DNA of 8,256 bases, from positions 1 to 8,256 of the forward strand of contig PKYX01000488.1 of assembly GCA_003132825.1 (NCBI GenBank), written 5' to 3'. The notes under the pieces are model-generated. The model did not search any database, was not told where the DNA came from, and saw nothing but the letters and a program-made list of their open reading frames with translations. This document shows positions 6,257 through 8,256 of the stretch, piece after piece. Origin of the DNA: Acidobacteriaceae bacterium. Lineage in GTDB: Bacteria; Acidobacteriota; Terriglobia; Terriglobales; Acidobacteriaceae. Positions within the stretch are counted from its first letter, which is position 1, and each line of letters starts with the position of its first letter. The position numbers were made by a program, and so were the translations under genes.

Positions 6257-7162
6257 ATGCTGACCACGGGAGTCATGGAAAATCCGAGAGCACCCCAGCT
6301 TTTTGCCGCCAAGCTCCGTGATTACTACACTCTGACCAAGCCGGAAGTGAATCTGCTCATCCTGATTACCACCTCAGCCGGATATTACCTGGGCAGCGCC
6401 GGGCCTTTCAGGCTAATGGGGCTTCTCAATACGCTGGTGGGGACCCTGCTGGTCGCGAGCGGGACGGCTACGTTGAATCAGTACATGGAACGCGCTTATG
6501 ACGCGCAGATGCGCCGCACCGCGAATCGTCCCCTGGTTTCGGGTAGGCTGGCTCCGGCGGAAGCCTTTTATTTCGGGCTGCTGCTGAGCCTGGCGGGCGG
6601 CGTTTACTTGGCCTTGACGGTTAATTGGCTGGCTTCGGCGCTGGCGGTTTCGACGCTGCTGTCTTACTTGCTGGTCTACACGCCTTTGAAGCGGAGAACT
6701 CCGCTCTGCACCCTGTTGGGCGCCGTTCCGGGTGCGATGCCGACTTTGATCGGGTGGGCGGGTGCCTCCGGTGGCCTGAACCGGCAAGCCTGGTTCCTTT
6801 TCGCGGTCCTCTTCCTGTGGCAATTTCCTCATTTCCTCGCGATCGCCTTGATGTACCGCGAAGATTACGCGCAGGCCGGGTTCAAGATGTTGCCGGACTT
6901 CGACGCTGACGGCCGTTTTACCCGGGCGGAGATCATTGGATTTACCATCGTCCTGGTGATCACGACCCTACTGCCGCTGGCCACGCGCGGCTTCTCTGCA
7001 CTCTATCTGCTGCCGGTCGCCGGGGCGGGGCTGTTCTTTTTGTATTACGGGGCCAGGCTGGCCGAGTCAGCTTCCCGGTTCGCGGCAAGCCGTCTGGTTC
7101 ACGCCTCCGTGATTTACCTGCCCATCGTTCTTGGCATCATGATGGTCTGCAAGACGGCCTAG
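6257..7162 (+). CDS. ctaB: Protoheme IX farnesyltransferase (heme O synthase)
   Basis: A 301-residue UbiA-superfamily prenyltransferase, the normal length for CtaB/CyoE. It transfers farnesyl from farnesyl diphosphate to heme b to give heme O, the precursor of heme A for terminal oxidases, in the inner membrane. Nine hydrophobic stretches are visible (about 32-47, 53-71, 103-121, 123-141, 150-170, 177-197, 226-243, 246-264, 280-298). Family motifs include LTKPEVNLL (26-34), the first Asp/Glu-rich site N74-x3-E78-x3-D82 followed by RRTANRPL (86-93), YTPLKRRTPL (141-150), GAVPGAMPTLIGW (155-167), and LWQFPHFLAIA (187-197) with REDYAQAGFKMLP (201-213). ATG 6257 is preceded by an in-frame TGA at 6248, so the frame cannot start earlier. 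Neither this ATG nor the second one (6275) has a well-placed ribosome site, so the first six residues are uncertain. No ctaA or cox subunit gene is in the window. Confidence 0.96.
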   Translation: MLTTGVMENPRAPQLFAAKLRDYYTLTKPEVNLLILITTSAGYYLGSAGPFRLMGLLNTLVGTLLVASGTATLNQYMERAYDAQMRRTANRPLVSGRLAPAEAFYFGLLLSLAGGVYLALTVNWLASALAVSTLLSYLLVYTPLKRRTPLCTLLGAVPGAMPTLIGWAGASGGLNRQAWFLFAVLFLWQFPHFLAIALMYREDYAQAGFKMLPDFDADGRFTRAEIIGFTIVLVITTLLPLATRGFSALYLLPVAGAGLFFLYYGARLAESASRFAASRLVHASVIYLPIVLGIMMVCKTA

Positions 7163-7229
7163 ACCGCCGCTTCTACAACCCCCCCGGTCGACGGCCCCAT
7201 GGCAGTCCGTCAGGCGGGAATAGCTGGCT

Positions 7230-7263
7230 GGAACGGCCAGTTCCTCGTCCTGTTCAGGGGAAC
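7230..7263 (+). repeat. Alternating inverted repeats upstream of the GH3 gene
   Basis: GGAAC (7230-7234), GTTCC (7240-7244) and GGAAC (7259-7263) alternate, so the middle element can pair with either neighbour; a small GTTC/GAAC hairpin (7252-7255/7260-7263) also competes. They lie in the 178-base gap between ctaB and the GH3 gene, where no promoter is evident. The elements are short and may be chance. Confidence 0.25.
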
Positions 7264-7328
7264 CGTGCGCCCCACTTTGGTCGAAGACAGCGAGCTCATC
7301 CCCATGGCCGCAGCGGCCAAATATCTCC

Positions 7329-7334
7329 GAGGAG
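7329..7334 (+). promoter_or_regulatory. Ribosome binding site of the GH3 gene
   Basis: GAGGAG at 7329-7334, six bases before the ATG at 7341, is the strongest Shine-Dalgarno match in the window and fixes the start just before a signal peptide. Confidence 0.82.
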
Positions 7335-7340
7335 AAAATC

Positions 7341-8256
7341 ATGCGCAGGCGTAAGGGTTTGGTTGTGATTTTCATTTGCTTCCTGACTCAGGTTTTGGTG
7401 GCCCAATCTCCCCAAAAGTCTCCCGCGGAAGTCGAGAAACGAGTCGATGCCATGGTTGCCGGGATGACGCTTGAGGAGAAGATCGACTATATCGGCGGCG
7501 TCGACGGCTTCTACATCCGCGCCGTTCCGCGTCTGGGCGTGCCCAGGTTGAAAATGGCTGATGGGCCGGTCGGAGTTCGCAATTACGGGCCCTCGACCGC
7601 GCTGGCGGGCGGCATTGGACTAGCCGCGACTTGGGACACGGCGCTCGATGAGCGAGCGGGTAGCGTGCTCGGCGCGGACGGGCGGGCCCGAGGGGTGCAC
7701 TTCCTGCTGGGACCTGGCGTGAACATCTATCGCGCACCGATGAACGGGAGAAACTTCGAATATTTCGGGGAAGATCCCTTTCTCGCTGCGCACACTGCAG
7801 TGGGCTACATCGAGGGCGTGCAATCGCAGGGAGTGTGCGCCACCATCAAGCATTACATGGGGAACAATTCCGAGTACGACCGGCACAATGTCAACTCCGT
7901 CATTGACGAGCGGACCATGCGCGAAATCTACTTGCCGACCTTCGAAGCCGCGGTGAAGCAGGCCCACGTCTGCGCCGTCATGGATTCTTATAACCTGACC
8001 AACGGCGAGCACCTGACACAGAATGACTACCTCAACAACCAAGTGGTCAAGCAGGAGTGGGGTTTCGACGGGATCATCATGTCGGACTGGGACGCAACCT
8101 ACGATGGAGTGGCAGCGGTGAACGGCGGACTTGATCTTGAGATGCCTTCGGGCAAGTTTATGAACCGAGCCACCTTGCTGCCGGCGGTCAAAGCCGGCAA
8201 GGTGAGCCCGGCCACCATCGATGAGCACGTTCGCCGTATTCTGCGGACGGCGGTGA
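7341..8256 (+). CDS. Glycoside hydrolase family 3 enzyme, beta-glucosidase-like (5' part, cut by window end)
   Basis: The open frame from ATG 7341 runs to the window end without a stop (305 full codons). A signal peptide is clear: basic MRRRK, hydrophobic 7-20, likely cleavage after VLVA (18-21), so the enzyme is exported. The GH3 TIM-barrel domain follows from about residue 30: MTLEEKI (42-48), ADGPVG with substrate-contacting Asp74 (73-78), LGPGVNIYR (123-131), GRNFEYFGEDP (136-146), the Lys-His pair IKHYMGNN (169-176), and GFDGIIMSDW (241-250), in which Asp249 is the expected catalytic nucleophile. GLDLEMP (263-269) follows. By family knowledge it removes beta-linked glucose or related sugars from oligosaccharides with retention; exact specificity is not readable. 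The acid/base residue, C-terminal alpha/beta sandwich and any fibronectin III-like domain would lie beyond base 8256. It starts 178 bases after ctaB, with no evident promoter or functional link. Confidence 0.95.
   Translation, partial: MRRRKGLVVIFICFLTQVLVAQSPQKSPAEVEKRVDAMVAGMTLEEKIDYIGGVDGFYIRAVPRLGVPRLKMADGPVGVRNYGPSTALAGGIGLAATWDTALDERAGSVLGADGRARGVHFLLGPGVNIYRAPMNGRNFEYFGEDPFLAAHTAVGYIEGVQSQGVCATIKHYMGNNSEYDRHNVNSVIDERTMREIYLPTFEAAVKQAHVCAVMDSYNLTNGEHLTQNDYLNNQVVKQEWGFDGIIMSDWDATYDGVAAVNGGLDLEMPSGKFMNRATLLPAVKAGKVSPATIDEHVRRILRTAV

Noticed and set aside
7154..7189. Possible terminator hairpins after ctaB (CGGC/GCCG at 7155-7169; GACCG/CGGTC at 7162-7189).
   Set aside because: Stems are only four or five bases and no T-run follows; not better than chance.
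7199..7354. 51-codon forward frame overlapping the GH3 start, considered as a small protein gene.
   Set aside because: No ribosome site before its ATG (a C-rich stretch precedes it), no motif, and it is short enough to be chance. Kept only as a low-interest observation.
7620..8228. Reverse-strand open frame (202 residues) opposite the GH3 gene.
   Set aside because: The forward frame carries the complete GH3 motif series over the same bases; the reverse product has no recognisable motif.

Overview
The window looks like a chromosomal segment of an Acidobacteriota bacterium (Terriglobia-like). This is inferred from the Oar-type TonB-dependent receptor with an N-terminal carboxypeptidase-regulatory-like domain, a family greatly expanded in that phylum, together with the GC-rich, all-forward, loosely spaced gene layout. 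No rRNA, tRNA, mobile element, CRISPR array or phage gene is visible.

Layout, all on the + strand: (1) 73-1296, a ROK-family transcriptional regulator with an N-terminal winged helix and a ROK sugar-binding domain whose kinase residues have decayed. (2) 1377-4994, a 1205-residue outer-membrane TonB-dependent receptor with signal peptide, CarboxypepD_reg-like domain, plug and barrel. (3) 4995-5203, a gene-free gap rich in inverted repeats that can fold into a three-way junction plus one further hairpin. (4) 5204-5980, a classical short-chain dehydrogenase/reductase. (5) 5981-6256, a gap with a weak terminator-like repeat and a good extended -10 promoter. (6) 6257-7162, ctaB, heme O synthase (protoheme IX farnesyltransferase). 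(7) 7341-8256, the 5' part of a secreted glycoside hydrolase family 3 enzyme, cut by the window end.

How they may work together: the regulator, receptor, reductase and secreted glycosidase fit a carbohydrate-use theme (sense a sugar, import a glycan or glycoside, process a sugar or sugar acid, cleave beta-glycosidic bonds). The link is by adjacency only. ctaB belongs to assembly of the terminal oxidase (heme A/O) and has no obvious partner here, so the window is probably at least two transcription units rather than one pathway.

Nothing in the protein set is a clearly new system. The points most worth a second look are the structured gap between receptor and reductase, the kinase-dead ROK regulator beside a receptor gene, and the paired cysteines of the receptor.
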